Part shown: positions 27,009-39,178 of the stretch, in pieces
Position numbering within the stretch: the first letter of the stretch is position 1
Layout: the number at the start of each line of letters is the position of its first letter
Source of the DNA: Strongyloides papillosus
Lineage: Eukaryota; Nematoda; Chromadorea; Rhabditida; Strongyloididae
Assembly: GCA_005656395.1 (NCBI GenBank)
Contig: SRSI01000044.1
Span: 620,001-684,000, forward strand
Direction: 5' to 3'
DNA length: 64,000 nucleotides
Position numbers and translations under genes: made by a program
Notes under the pieces: generated by a model
The model's input: the letters and a program-made list of their open reading frames with translations, nothing else
What the model was told of the DNA's origin: nothing
Databases searched by the model: none

Positions 27009-27010
27009 AG
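27009..27010 (+). promoter_or_regulatory. Splice acceptor 4 nt before IMPDH start
   Basis: CACATTTTAG is followed by GGAC and the ATG. The sequence and spacing fit a trans-splice acceptor. The alternative is a cis acceptor for a tiny exon at 26817-26824 (ATG ATT CG before GTACGT), which would add four in-frame residues. Confidence 0.55.
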
Positions 27011-27014
27011 GGAC

Positions 27015-28786
27015 ATGTCTGGTGAGTATTATACAATTGAATCAAACAATGATTACAATAATACCCTTAATAACAACAAAATAGCTATGTACGATGAGTT
27101 ATTTTTTATTTCAAATGAAAAATTAACCTCTGAGATTGATGATGATGGTCTTAAAATTGTTGAGTTATTTGAGGATAAGCGTGGAATTACTTATGACGAT
27201 TTCATCACCCTTCCACGCTTAATTCATTTTAGTCTTGATAAAGTTAACTTAAATACAAGATTAACTAAAAAAATTATTCTTAAAAGTCCATTCGTTTCAT
27301 CTCCTATGGATACTGTCACAGAACATAACGTCGCCATAGGAATGGCATTACATGGGGGAATTGGAATAATTCATAACAACTTCTCTGATATTTCACAACA
27401 AGTAGAGGAAGTAACACGTGTTAAGGTACATTTCCTTTTGTTCTTATATTTTTCATACTCTCATATTACCATATTTAGAGATATAGGCATGGTTTAGTTC
27501 ATCAACCAATAACTGTTGACCCTAATGCTACCGTTGGATATTTAAAATACCTTCAATCTAAATTTAACATAAGTGGAGTCCCCGTAACCGAGAATGGTGG
27601 GGCAGATCAAAAGATTGTTGGTATTGTTACGAAATATGATGTATCATTTGTAGATTCATCTGATTATGACATAACTAAGGTATTTGAAATTATGACAAAA
27701 GCTGAAAAGTTAGTTGTAACCTACGAAGGAGCTACAACTGAAATGGCTATCAAGTTATGTAACAGATTTAAATTAAATTATATACCTATGTTAACTAACA
27801 CTAATGAGTTACGTGGGCTTTATGTAAGGTCAAAGATCTTGCAAATAGATTTTCCTAATGCTGTTTACGATAAACATGGAAGATTGTTAGTTGGTGCTTC
27901 CGTTAGTGCTCAAGATGGAATATTGGATCGTGTTGATAAGCTTGTTTCTGCAGGTGTTGATGTTATTGTCATAGTAAGAAATGAAATTTAAAAAAATATT
28001 TTAATTTATTTAGGATTCATCAAATGGAGCATCTGTTTTTCAAATACGAGCTTTGAAAGCTATCAAAACTAAATATCCAGTATGTCCACAAATTATTGCT
28101 GGTAATGTTGTAACTGTTAAACAAGCAAAATTCTTAATTGATGCTGGAGCCGATTGTATCCGTGTTGGTATGGGATCTGGATCAATTTGTACTACTCAAG
28201 AAGTTTGTGCTGTTGGTCGGGCTCAGGCTACAGCTGTTTATAATGTAGCTAAATATTGCCGATCAAGAGATGTTCCGGTTATTGCTGATGGTGGAATTAA
28301 GAATACTGGGAATATAATAAAAGCTCTTACTTTAGGAGCCAGTACAGTAATGATGGGAGGGCTAATTGCTTCAACAACTGAAGCGCCTGGTGAAAAACTC
28401 TTAGGACCTAATGGAGAAAGATTAAAGAAGTATAGGGGAATGGGATCACTTAGTGCTATGATGGCTAATAATGCCTCCTGTGAAAGATATTTATCGAAGA
28501 GGGACGATAATATTGTTGTTGCACAAGGTGTTTCGGCGACCATCCGTGAAAAAGGATCTGTTCATTCATTAATTCCTCTCATAACAGCCTCCATAAAACA
28601 AGGTCTCCAAAATCTTGGAACACGCACAATAAAAGACCTCCATACAGATGTAAATAATGGATTAATACGATTTGAATTACGAACTATTAGTTCAATTTAT
28701 GAGGGGAGCGTCCATTCATTATACAGGTATATTTGTTTACATTCACAAACATTCTAATAACCTAATTTTCTTTTAGTTACAATTAA
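27015..28786 (+). CDS. IMPDH: Inosine-5'-monophosphate dehydrogenase (EC 1.1.1.205)
   Basis: The enzyme oxidises IMP to XMP with NAD, the committed step of guanine nucleotide synthesis, in the cytosol. Four exons join in phase: 27015-27425, 27479-27973, 28014-28726 and 28777-28786, with introns of 40-53 bp, giving 542 residues. The last exon carries only the final residues YN and the stop. Visible signatures are the (beta/alpha)8 barrel start (GITYDDFITLPR, SPMDTVTEHNVAIGMALHGG), a CBS-pair insert at about residues 140-260, GASVSAQDGILDRVDKLVSAG, the catalytic loop MGSGSICTTQE with the active-site Cys near residue 361, the phosphate-binding IADGGIKNTG, and the flap region KKYRGMGSLSAM. It has about 28 more N-terminal residues than the human enzyme. 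The C-terminal SLYSYN resembles the animal ending. Confidence is very high. Confidence 0.97.
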
Positions 28787-29426
28787 ATATATTGTAATAT
28801 CTTGCAACGACGAAGATATAAACATATTTTGGATTATTTACATCAATATAAACAAAACATCATATACTATAAAATATTAATTAGATTTAATGTTAAACTT
28901 TTTGACTTCCTGACTGTAACATTCACCAACCATCAATAACTATAAGATAATGAACGAAAAATCATTACACTTCTCTTATCATTAGTCATGATTATAACAT
29001 TTACCATCTCATCTTATCAAACCACAAATCACCTATCACACTTTAAAACCCCTTCAATAAAGCTATTAAATTTTTAATGTTTAATGTAATATACTGTTAC
29101 GTAATTATGTATATTATATATGTTCTCGAAGGTCAATGTCATTGAAGTGATATATGTACCAGAATATTATAAATACTACACTTTGTCACCAATAATTAAA
29201 TATGATTTCTAGTATCATAGAATAGCTTCATTTTATTAAAAATTTATGTATATCATTAATTTTGTAGTAATTTTTTTTCCATTAATTATCACTCTTCTTT
29301 TACATATTTTATAGTGATATTGATGGAAATTTAAATAAATGTATCTTTTTATATTATACCTTTTATTCATTTTTTAGAATTTCTCCTTGATTCTTTTAAG
29401 TAAAGATTGGTGATTTTTTAATTTTT
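28787..29426. other. IMPDH-PGM2 intergenic region
   Basis: About 650 bp of AT-rich DNA between two same-strand metabolic genes. It is too long for a typical nematode operon spacing. No gene is seen. Confidence 0.5.
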
Positions 29427-29428
29427 AG
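29427..29428 (+). promoter_or_regulatory. Splice acceptor upstream of PGM2 start
   Basis: AATTTTTAG followed by a 15-nt leader and the ATG at 29444, consistent with spliced-leader addition. Confidence 0.5.
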
Positions 29429-29443
29429 ATTGATTGATAGAAT

Positions 29444-31297
29444 ATGTCTTTTCTTACATCAGAAATCGCTGAGAAAGTACAATTTTACTTGGATCATGAA
29501 AAAGTAGGTGTTCATTTTATCATTGTAAATTATAGTTTAATTGTTATATCTTTTTTTCTAATTATTCTTTAGAATGAAAAATATATCAATGAGATTAATG
29601 AACTTGTAAAGGTAAAAGATGTTCAAGAACTTACAAAAAGAATGACTGGTAAACTTACCTTTGGAACAGCAGGAATTCGTGCCCGTATGGAAGGTGGTTT
29701 AAGTCGCCTTAATGATCTTACAATTATTCAAATTACAAATGGTTTCGCAAAATACATTAATAAAACATTGCCAAAAGATAAATGGTCAATTGTTATTGGG
29801 TATGATGGTCGCCATAACTCTGATAGATGGTCAAAACTTGCTGCAAATGTTTTTATTAAACATGGTATTAAAGTTTTTATGTTTTCTGCTGTTGCCCCAA
29901 CACCAGTTGTTTCATACGCTGTAATCAAACTTAAAACTGGAGCTGGATTAATGATGACTGCATCACATAATCCTAAAACTGATAATGGTTATAAAGCTTA
30001 TTGGAGTAATGGAGCTCAAATAATTGATCCACATGATATTGAGATTTGTAAGGAAGCTGAGAATGATCCAATTCCTAGACCTGAGTACTGGGATTTAACA
30101 GGTCTTGAATCAAATTCTTTGTATGATACTGCCGATGTTATTATTGATGATTACTTCAGAGATGAAGAATCTTTAGTTTTCTATAAGAATGAAAATAAAT
30201 CATGTCCAATAAAATTCACCTACTCTGCATTCCATGGAATTGGACGTAATTATTGTATTAGAATGTTTGATGTTTTTGGTTTTAATAAAGAAAATATTGT
30301 TCAAGTTAAGGAGCAATGTGATCCAAACCCTGACTTCCCAACAGTTCCATTCCCTAATCCTGAGGAAGGTGCTCGTGTTCTTAAACTTTGTATCGATACA
30401 GCTGATGCTAACAATTCAACTGTCATCTTGGCAAATGATCCAGATGCTGATCGTATTCAGATGTCTGAAAAACAATCTGACGGTAGTTGGTATATTTTCA
30501 CAGGAAACGAGATGGGAGCAATAATGACATGGTGGATATGGATGAATTACAAAAAAACACACCCTAATGAAGATTACAGTAAAATTTATATGCTAAATAG
30601 TGCTGTATCCTCTCAAATTGCTAGAACAATATCAAAGGTAGAAGGTTTTAATCAAGATGTAACATTAACAGGTTTTAAATGGATGGGAAATTATGCTGAG
30701 GAGTTGGAAAAGAGAGGATATAAAGTTATACTTTCATGGGAAGAATCAATTGGTTTTATGCCTGGTCATACATTAGATAAAGATGGTGTCTCATCAGCTG
30801 GTGTTTTCGCTGAGATTGCCTCATACCTTCAAAGAGAGGGTAAAAAATTGAAGGATAAATTATTTGAAATTTATAATGAGTATGGTTTTCATTTAGTTAA
30901 ATCAACATACTGGGTTGTTCCAGATCCATCAGTAACCAAAGAATTATTTGGAAACCTTCGTAAAGATATGAAATTCCCAGAAAGTATTGGTGGGCAAAAG
31001 GTAAAGTATGTTCGTGACTTAACTATTGGTTATGATACTGAACAACCACAAAATAAACCAAGACTTCCAATATCAACTTCCTCAGAAATGATAACATTTA
31101 CATTAGAGAATGGTAATGTTATAACACTTCGTGCCTCCGGAACTGAACCAAAAATTAAATACTATATTGAAATGATAACTGAACCTGGAAAGACAGTTAA
31201 TGATTTATATGATGTCAAAAAGAAATTTGAGAATTTAGAGAAGAATGTTGTCGATGAGCTCCTCCAACCAACAAGATATGGTTTACTACCACGTTAA
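29444..31297 (+). CDS. PGM2: Phosphoglucomutase 2 / phosphopentomutase
   Basis: It is an alpha-D-phosphohexomutase that interconverts sugar 1- and 5/6-phosphates (ribose-1-P/ribose-5-P and glucose-1-P/glucose-6-P) in the cytosol. Exon 1 (29444-29503, 20 codons) joins exon 2 (29573-31297) in phase 0 over a 69 bp intron, giving 594 residues, close to the 612 of human PGM2. Signatures are FGTAGIRARMEGG at about residue 50, the phosphoserine active site TASHNPKTDNGYK with Ser at about 151, the Mg2+ loop NDPDADR with Asp at about 309, 311 and 313, the sugar-binding region GYKVILSWEESIGF, and the C-terminal phosphate-binding loop RASGTEPK. The PGM2 family is chosen over PGM1 because of the FGTAGIR motif and the SWEESIGF loop. 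An AATAAA lies about 82 nt past the stop. Confidence 0.96.
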
Positions 31298-32019
31298 TTA
31301 CTACTTTAGTTAGAAAAGTATTCTACAAAATATTTTCACATAAAATTAAAAAGTGTTTAATTGTTATAACTTCATATAAAATAAAAAGGATATCATTTTC
31401 ACAAACACAATATTATTCTCTATTCCCTTTTAAAATTATTCTTTCTTTTTATTTTTTTTAAACTAACCGTACAAATGATAAATAGCTTATGATTTCTGTA
31501 ATCTTAAGTTAGTTAATATTGTCTAATTATAATACCTATTCCTCAATTAAAATTGTCATCAATAACCTAGTATACTCATCAAAAATGTCTTCGTTATTTT
31601 TTATTATAAGTATTTTAACAGACATATTTGTTTATGTTGATTAGAGAAGTTGATTTTTCCTGTAGCATCTATAGGGTTGACATTAAATTCCAGGCTTTCT
31701 GACTTTTTTTCCATATTTATGGATTATTCCCAGCTAAAGGCGTTACTTTCTACTCTATATAAATCAAATTAAAAAATTTTTTAAAGGCCATTTTTATTGT
31801 CAATTTGATGAAGTATTATTTAATTGGTATAATAAATACTAATTAAATAAATAACCATCAAGTTATTTGTCATTTTTAACAGTTAAATATAAAAAAAAAC
31901 TATATTTTTTATAACAAATGATGTGTCAAATCAAAATGTAAAAAAGAAGTTCCTTTTTAATAATTAATTTTTTAGATTTTTAAAGTTACTGGTAATTTTT
32001 TTTATTTTTTCTAGCAATT
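31298..32019. other. 3' flank of PGM2 and 5' flank of the dead gene
   Basis: AT-rich DNA holding a likely PGM2 polyadenylation signal (AATAAA at 31379-31384). Just before the dead gene at 32020, the T-rich run TTTTTTCTAG (AG at 32013-32014) resembles a splice acceptor. Nothing else is seen. Confidence 0.4.
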
Positions 32020-33848
32020 ATGGCCAATGATATGAAATTAATTGTTTATGATGCCTTTAAGGAAAAACCAATATGCAATAATGTCTTGAAGCATCTTGAT
32101 TCAATTAATGATATAAAAAATTTTGAAGAAACATGGTCTTATGTAACAAACTATGTGAAAGACTATAGAATATCTAAAAAAGTTATCCTCCAAATACCAT
32201 AATATTTTATTAGAATAATACCAAATACAGAATGTCGCAAAAAAATTAAAAAGAAACAGAGGTATTATATTAAAAAATTGCTATGTCGTCTATCCTGTCT
32301 ACCAAAATATCAATCTAAAGGAAAAAATCTGAGGATAAACAAGGTAAAAAATTATAAAAAAGAATTAAGGATAAAAAATTCTCCTTTTGTTATCAAAACT
32401 GCTCATACTGGCAGACCACATATTTCATTAAATGGGGGGATAAGAAATACTACTCGTTTTAAGGGATCCTCTGTTGAAGCTATATCGAGGGTGAGGACAA
32501 GAATTGAGGGTTATTGTATTGATGATATGTCTGATAAAGATATATTATTAATGGCTAGCATTATTGTGTCATACTGTAATATAATTTTTAGTATGTTTCC
32601 AAATGCAAAAACATTAATTATTGAAAATTATGATCACATTGGAAAGAAGGGACTGTTGTATCATATTATTAAAAAATTAAATAATCAACGAATGGAAGAA
32701 CTCAAGAATATACATTTACTTGATATTTTTATTATCTAAATCACCATCCTCATCATAAAGTTGACATTTTTTCTCACCTCAAACATTTAAAAGTAATACA
32801 TTTTGATATAAGTTATTATCAATACAATGGTGAGGCTGTTCAAATGGATAAAGGTCTAGAGATGTTTGATGATATTGGAAAAATGCATAAATGTCAAGTT
32901 GCTGTAAATGGCGAATGTAATCAAGGTTTCATTAAGAATGCTAAAAAATTTATGATATGAGCTATCATTAACCGTGTTTCAGTTAAATTTCCACCCTTTA
33001 CTAATCCACCATATTTTTTTTGTACAAATGATAGAAATTTTAGAATTGTTGGAACGTGCTATTTAACGGATTTTACTGTTCACTATAGAAATAAATTGAA
33101 ATGTATAGGATTTTTGGATACTTTAAAATCTATGATAAGTTTAGAAAGTTTAGAATTCTATACGGATAAAAGTTTTGTTGTTAAAAATCAACTTGATTTT
33201 GACTGGTTTCTTGAGACACATATTAAATATATGCATGAAAACGGCATTAAAGATTCATTAATACCATCAAAGATAAAATATTTTTCTTTACGTTCTGATA
33301 TAAATGTAAGAAATGATGACATTAATGTTTATTCAGGTTATGCTATGTTATCATTATACGCTAGTTTTTATCATTTTATTTGAGAATCGTTAATTGGATT
33401 TACTATTGATTATTTAGTTATATTTTCAAAGGAAAGAGCTGAATACATTGCTAAAAGAGCACCAAAAATTAAATATTTATGTTTGTCAAAATGTGTTGTT
33501 ATTGATAAAGATTGTCTTGATGTTTTTGGAAATTTGGTATACTTTTGCTATAGAGGATGTTACATGATAGTAGTTCCGAAAACATTAAAGATGCTCATTT
33601 ACTTCCCAAAGTATCATATCAAGGAGGAAGATACCATTGATTCTTGCGAAAGTGTACGCAAATATTTGACACCTGAGAGTGTTACGTTATGTCATTATTT
33701 CTCAACACAATTTAGAAGTTATGTTAGTGTGTATAACTCTCATGATTGGAACTATTTTGTTTTCTTTAATAATAAAAAAGAATACTCAAAACATTTAGAT
33801 GTTATTAATGTTACAAGATGCGATAATCATATGAAATATAAAGAATGA
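32020..33848 (+). pseudogene. Broken single-exon gene, F-box/receptor-like unknown family
   Basis: Coding-like sequence runs for about 1.83 kb but is interrupted four times: TAA near 32200, a frameshift near 32735-32760, TGA at 32958-32960 and TGA at 33381-33383. The pieces 32020-32200 and 32278-32739 are in one frame, and the pieces from about 32760 to 33848 are in another, so the ancestral product was about 600 residues. The N-terminal part (FKEKPICNNVLKHLDSINDIKNFEETWSYV) recalls the LPxxVLxxIFxxLDxxSLxxxxxVS pattern of F-box proteins and is followed by basic and then LRR-like stretches. F-box genes are highly expanded in nematodes, but this family call is a weak inference. A splice-acceptor-like CTAG sits just before the start. 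I see no reason to read the pieces as separate genes. Confidence 0.75.
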
Positions 33849-34903
33849 TGACATATAAAAAATTACATAAAAATATTATTTTATTTAGGTGTATTAATGA
33901 TAAGTTATATTTTTTATTATATTTATTCTGTATGATAGTTTTGTAATAAAACTAGTCTTCGATATGCTACTCTCTGTATGACATGGTATTGATACCATAT
34001 ATTATCAAAGTTTATAATTCCAAACATCAGAAATGAAACCTTATAAAAATCAAAAAATGTTTGAAGAATACGAATAATTAAATAGATTCAGACATCTGTA
34101 TGTATATCATTTCTTTAAAATGGATTATATTTTATGTTACCATATGAAAACTTAATTATTATCTTCTTATTAATGAAGATCTTAAATAACTCTTTTGATA
34201 AATTATAATATATGGTATCTCCAGGAAGGAGAAAGAATTTCACAATACGCCAGCATAATTATTTAACAACCATTTAGCATAACTTCATATAATATGCAGG
34301 TTAGTTTACTTATTGTGTGACAAATTATGGAATTATGGGAAAATGTATTGAGGGTATGGAAAATATTGTTAATTTCTAGTGAAAACTAAACTTTAATATT
34401 ATATAATTGTTGAAAAACAAACTTTGATTTTAAGCTAAGACTTTAAAGCCTGCATGGTGGCTCGAAGGCATATAAAGAATTAATTTTACCTTCAAATTTG
34501 AACTGAAGATTATGTCTCGAAAATCACTTTTGTATATAATTTATTTCTAGAATACTAATTGTTTTCAAAATGAAGATGTGATAAACATATTGTTAATAAA
34601 AATAGATCACCACTTGTTTTATCAGATAAAATATGTATCTTAGTGATAGGTAGACATATGATAAATTTATATCTATTTAAAATTGTTATTATCAAAACCA
34701 ACAAATGTTTTTTTAAGAAAAAAGCAGAGTGAATAATAACTGAACAAAATTATTTTTTGCAAATAATTTTATTATCTAATTAATCACAATAAAAATCGCA
34801 AAATATTTACTTGGTTTTAATTACACTTATTATTTAAGAAAATAATTGTTTTGCCTTTCAATTACTTCATCATGTCCAAAGTTAGAGATAAAAAAATAAT
34901 AAT
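33849..34903. other. Intergenic DNA between two convergent genes
   Basis: About 1 kb between the dead plus-strand gene and the minus-strand protease gene. A minus-strand AATAAA near 34768 could be the protease polyadenylation signal. No coding frame is seen. Confidence 0.4.
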
Positions 34904-36044
34904 TTAAAAGAAAAATTCTTCGCTATCCTCATCGATAGCAACATGATTATAGTAACGTCCACGGACTTGTTTAAGTTTTGGGATTCCAGCTACAGCACCT
35001 GATTCAATTCCACACTCATCAGTACCTCTTCTAATTCTAAAGAAACCATTCTCACCCCAATCTTCATTCCAGGAGTTAGCAATGAGCCAATATTTCTCTC
35101 CATTATCGACACCCCATCCTATCATTTTAACTGCATGACCACCACCAAGTTTACCTCCAACATGATGATAAACTCCTGATTTGTAATTTAAGAAGTCGTC
35201 ATAAACTTCAAAAGCAACTTGAATTGGACCATTTGCCATTAACTCTTTTTGAATGGCAACTTCATCATCCTTAATTGAGTATGCAATTCTTCCATAGAAC
35301 TTATCTTGTTGATAAGAATTTTTAGTATATCCAGGTTGACATTTCTTTTCACATTTTGGGGTTGGGTAGAGATCATGTTGACATGGTTTATAGGTAGTCT
35401 TATTTGAATGGTGTTCACAATTTGGGAACGGATAATAACGGCATCCAGAATGTTCTTTAAAACCAGAACCAGTGACAATACCACTTTTGACAAAATATTT
35501 CCATGCAGAGTATGGGTCACCACCATTACATCCAAAACCACATGATTTACAACAACTAAGAAGATCAACATTTGAAAGTGTTACTTGAATTTGTCCTTCA
35601 GAGTGGATACAAATTCTATCAGAAGCAGCCTCAACCATAGATGTTGACCAACAACTTCCGCAAGAACTCTGATCCCTAATTTTCTTAATACTCTCACATT
35701 CTGGCCAATTTTCGCGAGCATCGAATGATTCTGGAATATCCATTACAAGATCTTTTGTTGCAGAAACATGTTTTCTAGCTTTAACAGAATTACGAACATG
35801 GTTAACCCCCATTAACCCATATTTTACTCTAGCATTGTAAGAATTAATTCTTTCATTCAATTCAGCTCTCCATGAACTTTGTTTACTATTAACATAATCA
35901 ATCAAATCTTGTCCAGATAAATTTTCAGGATCAAAATCACTCTCCTGTCCAAGGGTTCCAACAACCAAGGCAAAGATAAGATAAAATATCTTAAAAATAA
36001 ATGTTAAGAAATAGTAATAAATACTGATAACCTACCTTAATCAT
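34904..36044 (-). CDS. Cathepsin B-like cysteine protease (cpr type, peptidase C1A)
   Basis: A 9-nt first exon (36036-36044, encoding MIK) joins exon 2 (34904-35989) over a 46 bp intron in phase 0, giving 364 residues. The junction completes a signal peptide (MIKIFYLIFALVVG), so it is secreted or lysosomal. The propeptide covers about residues 20-88. The mature enzyme begins near PESFDARENWPEC. The catalytic Cys is at about 116 (QSSCGSCWS), His at about 288 (GGGHAVKMIGWG) and Asn at about 308 (IANSWNEDWGENGFF). The cathepsin B occluding loop is present with its His-His pair at about 196-197 (PNCEHH), and a full set of Cys is seen (CCKSCGFGCNGG). The acidic tail ending DEDSEEFFF extends past the usual C-terminus. 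All key residues are intact, so it is probably active. A TATA-like box lies about 45 nt upstream. Relatives in nematodes digest host or food proteins, but the tissue is unknown here. Confidence 0.95.
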
Positions 36045-36088
36045 ATTGCTCAATAAATATAAATGACGAGAATAAAGAAAAATATTCC

Positions 36089-36098
36089 TTTATATATT
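36089..36098 (-). promoter_or_regulatory. TATA-like box of cathepsin B gene
   Basis: Minus-strand TATATAAAGG, about 45 nt before the ATG. No splice acceptor directly precedes this start codon. Confidence 0.45.
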
Positions 36099-36629
36099 AT
36101 ATTATAAACATAGATAGAGGTCAAAAAATATCTAATCTAATCTAACGATGGTCAATCAAACAAGCATTAATACGAAGAAGAGAGATAATTATATATTGAT
36201 AGTAGTGTTTAAACAAACTATCATTCAAATGCTATTATATTACTGAAGGCATTATTACAAAAAAAGCAAGGAAATAAGGGAAAACTCTACATCAAGATTA
36301 CAGAGACATAAAATTTGATTGCTTAAGAATGTTTAAAATTTTTTATTTATATCATTTACTACGTAGGGTCTTGTGTATAATTTTGTTGTGTCATAATTCT
36401 AGCTTTTCAATATATCAACATATTTATAAAACCATTACACTTTGTCAAAATATGTGATGGCATAAAAAAATATATTAAAACAGTTATTTTAAAGTGGGAT
36501 CGTATGATTATTAAAATGTGATTTTGAGAAAAAAATATTTACTAAATTTCTTTTTAAAAATATATTTTTTAACAAAAATCATATCAATGTATTTTTTTTA
36601 TCATATGTATAGAATTTGGAATTAATGAA
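36099..36629. other. Region between golgin 3' end and cathepsin B promoter
   Basis: About 530 bp of AT-rich DNA with no coding-like frame and no recognisable site. Confidence 0.4.
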
Positions 36630-38387
36630 TCATTTGAATGTTTCAATTTTATGAAGGTCCACATTACTAAGGCTTAACACTTGTCCAAGGGCCTTTAAAA
36701 TGTTACGGCGACTTATCGAATCATTACTTTTTGTATTTAAATAACTTATAAAAATATTTCGGATATATTGAAAATCATTAGCTTGTAATATCTTCATTGA
36801 ACCTCGTATATCTCGAATTTGATCTTGAAGTAGTTGAATCCTCGATTCATACTCCATTTGCGTACTCAACTTTTCTTTTAAACAATCATTATACTTTCCC
36901 TCCAACATAACAACTTCATTTTGAACATTTTCAAGAATTTTTTGTTTTTTCATTAACTGTTCAGTGTAATGTTGGATAAGAGCTGTCTCCTCAGTGTTTG
37001 TTAAACTTGACCTCTTCTCTTGATGATATGTCTTATCATTGATTAATGAATAGAAATCAGCAGTTGTTGAGGATTTCCTTGACAATGAACTTCTTCTCTC
37101 CGCATAATTATTTATTGGTTGTGGAGGTTTAATTTTACAAATTTCCGAATACTTCTTTAGTAATTCTATCTCCTCACGTTGTTCTTTGATTACCCTCTGT
37201 AATCTTTCAATTTCCATTGAATTTTTTCTATATATCTCTTTAACAAAATCATTTGCATCATCAATCAATGAAACTAGTAAATGATTAATATCATTTTTAA
37301 ATAAACATAAATTATTTAATACATCTGATTTAATCTTAAAAAAAATATAAATATATATAAATATATTTTACTATTATTGTTTACCTATTAACTTACACTC
37401 ATCATATAAAAAGTCATATTTGTTAGTTCTTGTAAAAGGCTATCTAAGTCATCTCTTCTTATCATTTCTTTCTTCTCGATAATTGGATATTTGTGACTAG
37501 TAAACGACTGGCACATGTCATTATTATCAGTTATGGGTGAAATGATATGATCTATACAATATAAGTTTGCCCCTAATTTTGATTCTTCCACAATCTTCTC
37601 ATCCTCCTCTGATACTCCCGAGGATGGCTCTTTAATATCAAATTTGATATTTTCCATCTTTTCAATTTCATTCTCCAGTATCATTATCTTCTCGCGATAG
37701 GTGGCATTCTCATTTGCTAACTCAGCAATCTTTAAGTTTGACATTTCATTTGAACTTTCTAGCTTAGAAATGCGAACATCCTTCTCATTGTTGATTTTAT
37801 AAAGATTTTCAATTTTTTTATGTAATGATTTACTGTCACTTTCAAACGTTTTCTAAAAAATAAAAGATGAAAGGCTTTAGTAAATAATTGTATTATACCT
37901 TTGTATCAATCAACAAATTATGTATGTGAATTGAATCATTTAATTTATTACTCTTCAATGATCCATTATCATTACACTCCTTCTTACTACTACTTTTATC
38001 ATTTTTATTGTTAGTTTTATCAACATTTATAGTTATATCACTCTCCTCACTAATATCCATACCAGTTTGTTTAATTTTATCTTTTAATAATTTTAATTCT
38101 TTTCTACTTTCATTGTACTTTTCTAATAATCCTTTCCTATCAGCTAATAAAATTTTCTCCTTTTTTAGTCGTTGTTTTTCACTTTCCACTAACATGTTTT
38201 TTAATTTACACACTTCATCATCTTCAATAGTTATAGATTCTAATTTCTCAACTACTTCCTGAAGGCGTTTCTTTTCATCCTCCTGCTCTTTATAAGCTTG
38301 TAGTAATGTTTGAATTTTTTGTTTATACAATTCCACATCAGATGAAGTAGTGGTAGGCATCTTGCTATACTGTTTGTTATCACCCAT
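36630..38387 (-). CDS. GRIP-domain golgin, GCC1/GCC88-like
   Basis: Three exons join in phase 0: 37899-38387, 37397-37852 and 36630-37334, with introns of 46 and 62 bp, giving 549 residues. Most of the protein is heptad-type coiled coil (for example residues about 15-120, 165-260 and 350-490) with a Ser/Lys/Asn-rich break near 120-150. The C-terminus (about 500-545, DFQYIRNIFISYLNTKS then LKALGQVLSLS) fits a GRIP domain, including its conserved Tyr. GRIP domains bind the GTPase Arl1 and place tethering golgins on the trans-Golgi. The N-terminal QTLLQAYKEQEDEKKRLQ block recalls GCC88. The protein is shorter than human GCC88 (775). The golgin class is firm and the subfamily tentative. The opposite-strand frame at 38008-38262 is a shadow. 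Confidence 0.85.
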
Positions 38388-38390
38388 TTT

Positions 38391-38392
38391 CT
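38391..38392 (-). promoter_or_regulatory. Splice acceptor 3 nt before golgin start
   Basis: Minus-strand TTTATTTTAG is followed by AAA and the ATG. This spacing is typical of spliced-leader trans-splicing. Confidence 0.6.
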
Positions 38393-39178
38393 AAAATAAA
38401 ATTAGAATATAATTGAATTGCTTAGATAAAAAAATAATAAAATATAAATTTTGTAGGGAAATGTGTTTTTATCTTTTACTAGATAAAAAATAGATGCATA
38501 TTAATAAAAAAAGTGATAGAAATGTAATAAAGAATCTATTTTAATATCAATCTTTTAAAAAATATATTTATTATCTTTATGTACAGTTGACACAATTGAA
38601 GACCATAAAATTTAAAATAATGGACTTTAGAAATGTATTATTATTTATTAAGATAAAAAGACAACATATCATGATGTCTCAACACAAAACTTGGAATATC
38701 ATGTACTTTCTTTCTTTTTTTATATAAATTAAATTACCAAATAAGTAGATGTGTATAAATTTTCATTGTCATTAAATTAATGATAAAAAAATTTATTTAA
38801 AAGATAAAATATTAAACAAAACTTTTTGTGAGTGTGGAATTATAAAAGAGACAAGAAGGATATGACAAAAAAAGTTTATAAGGGCAAAATTTCGGTGACG
38901 TAGATAATTTTATAGGCTAATTCTAACAAAAATAATATTTATAATTATATAATTTCTTATTTATCAATATAAAATTGTGAAAAAATAACAACCATAGGGA
39001 GTAAATTGCTTCAATTTGAGGACTCAATGATATTACGTAGATGAGTCAATGAGAAACCGTATCGTTGGATTAAATTTTTTTTGATGAGTAATAATTATAA
39101 CTACTAAAAATAGTAATGAATAAAAATAGTGATAATTTAGTTAAATGAGTATAATATTTATAGGATATATTGATAAAA
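38393..39178. other. Upstream region of the golgin gene
   Basis: AT-rich DNA without coding-like frames. It must contain the golgin promoter and the 3' end of the small Cys-rich gene. Confidence 0.4.

Noticed and set aside
28787..29443. IMPDH-PGM2 operon
   Set aside because: The 650 bp gap is long compared with usual nematode operon spacing, and each gene has its own acceptor that fits SL1-type processing. Possible, but not supported.
33096..33848. Two separate small genes at 33096-33383 and 33483-33848
   Set aside because: Both lie in the same frame with only a TGA and coding-like sequence between them, and they continue the fragments upstream, so they are one broken gene.
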